Both the position numbers and the translations under genes were made by a program. From positions 1 to 5,042 of the forward strand of contig JAEYOB010000438.1 in NCBI GenBank assembly GCA_023412175.1: a DNA stretch of 5,042 bases, in the 5' to 3' direction. Under the pieces are notes generated by a model. The model ran no database searches. It worked only from the letters and a program-made list of their open reading frames with translations, and was not told the origin of the DNA. Every line of letters starts with the position of its first letter. The stretch's first letter is position 1. This stretch comes from Pseudomonadota bacterium. GTDB taxonomy: Bacteria > Pseudomonadota > Alphaproteobacteria > Azospirillales > Azospirillaceae. Shown in pieces: positions 5,026 to 5,042 of this stretch.

Positions 5026-5042
5026 CTTGGTGTCTTGGTGCC
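5026..5042 (-). repeat. Inverted CACCAAG units (right arm), cut by the window edge
   Basis: CTTGGTG at 5026-5032 and 5034-5040 is the reverse complement of the left-arm unit with the same 8-base period. The final CC fits a separator and the first base of a third unit that would continue beyond the window. Seventeen bases (5040-5024) match the left arm 4953-4969 at 16 positions, so the two arms could pair around a loop of about 54 bases. The loop contains two GCCGGC boxes (4995-5000, 5011-5016) and the perfect palindrome GATGCGCATC (5017-5026). Confidence 0.8.

Noticed and set aside
4945..5042. A CRISPR array
   Set aside because: Units are only 7 bases with single-base separators, and the second set is inverted. 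There are no spacers and no cas genes in the window.

Overview
The window is GC-rich, and all of its genes use the G/C-ending codons expected of such a genome. The gene set points to an alphaproteobacterium, probably a Rhodospirillales member of the Azospirillum type. This rests on recognising the protein families (a D-glycerate/glyoxylate dehydrogenase of the alphaproteobacterial type and a secreted bacterial SH3 protein), not on a database search.

Layout. Positions 1-1701 hold a two-gene minus-strand unit: a 2-hydroxyacid dehydrogenase followed 15 bases later by a family 2 glycosyltransferase that runs off the left edge. A 242-base divergent intergenic region (1702-1943) carries a candidate promoter for each direction. 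Positions 1944-2462 encode a secreted protein with two SH3-like repeats. Positions 2587-2808 encode a 73-residue cysteine-rich protein of unknown function, starting at GTG behind a strong Shine-Dalgarno sequence. It converges on the next unit across a strong hairpin (2816-2853). Positions 2874-4854 hold a second minus-strand operon: a two-cluster Fe-S/CCG-domain oxidoreductase followed by a DUF3501 protein. As I recall, this pair often accompanies rubrerythrin, but no rubrerythrin is visible here. The last 188 bases (4855-5042) are non-coding and contain an unusual short-period repeat (CACCAAG every 8 bases) that recurs in inverted orientation at the right edge.

How the genes work together. 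The dehydrogenase is central carbon or photorespiratory-type metabolism (glyoxylate/hydroxypyruvate reduction). The Fe-S protein and DUF3501 protein probably act together in a redox or oxidative-stress role that is not biochemically settled. The SH3 protein is an envelope protein. The four regions look like ordinary chromosomal housekeeping and accessory genes. I see no transposase, phage gene, CRISPR array or RNA gene. The least ordinary items are the intergenic repeat and the orphan cysteine-rich small protein.
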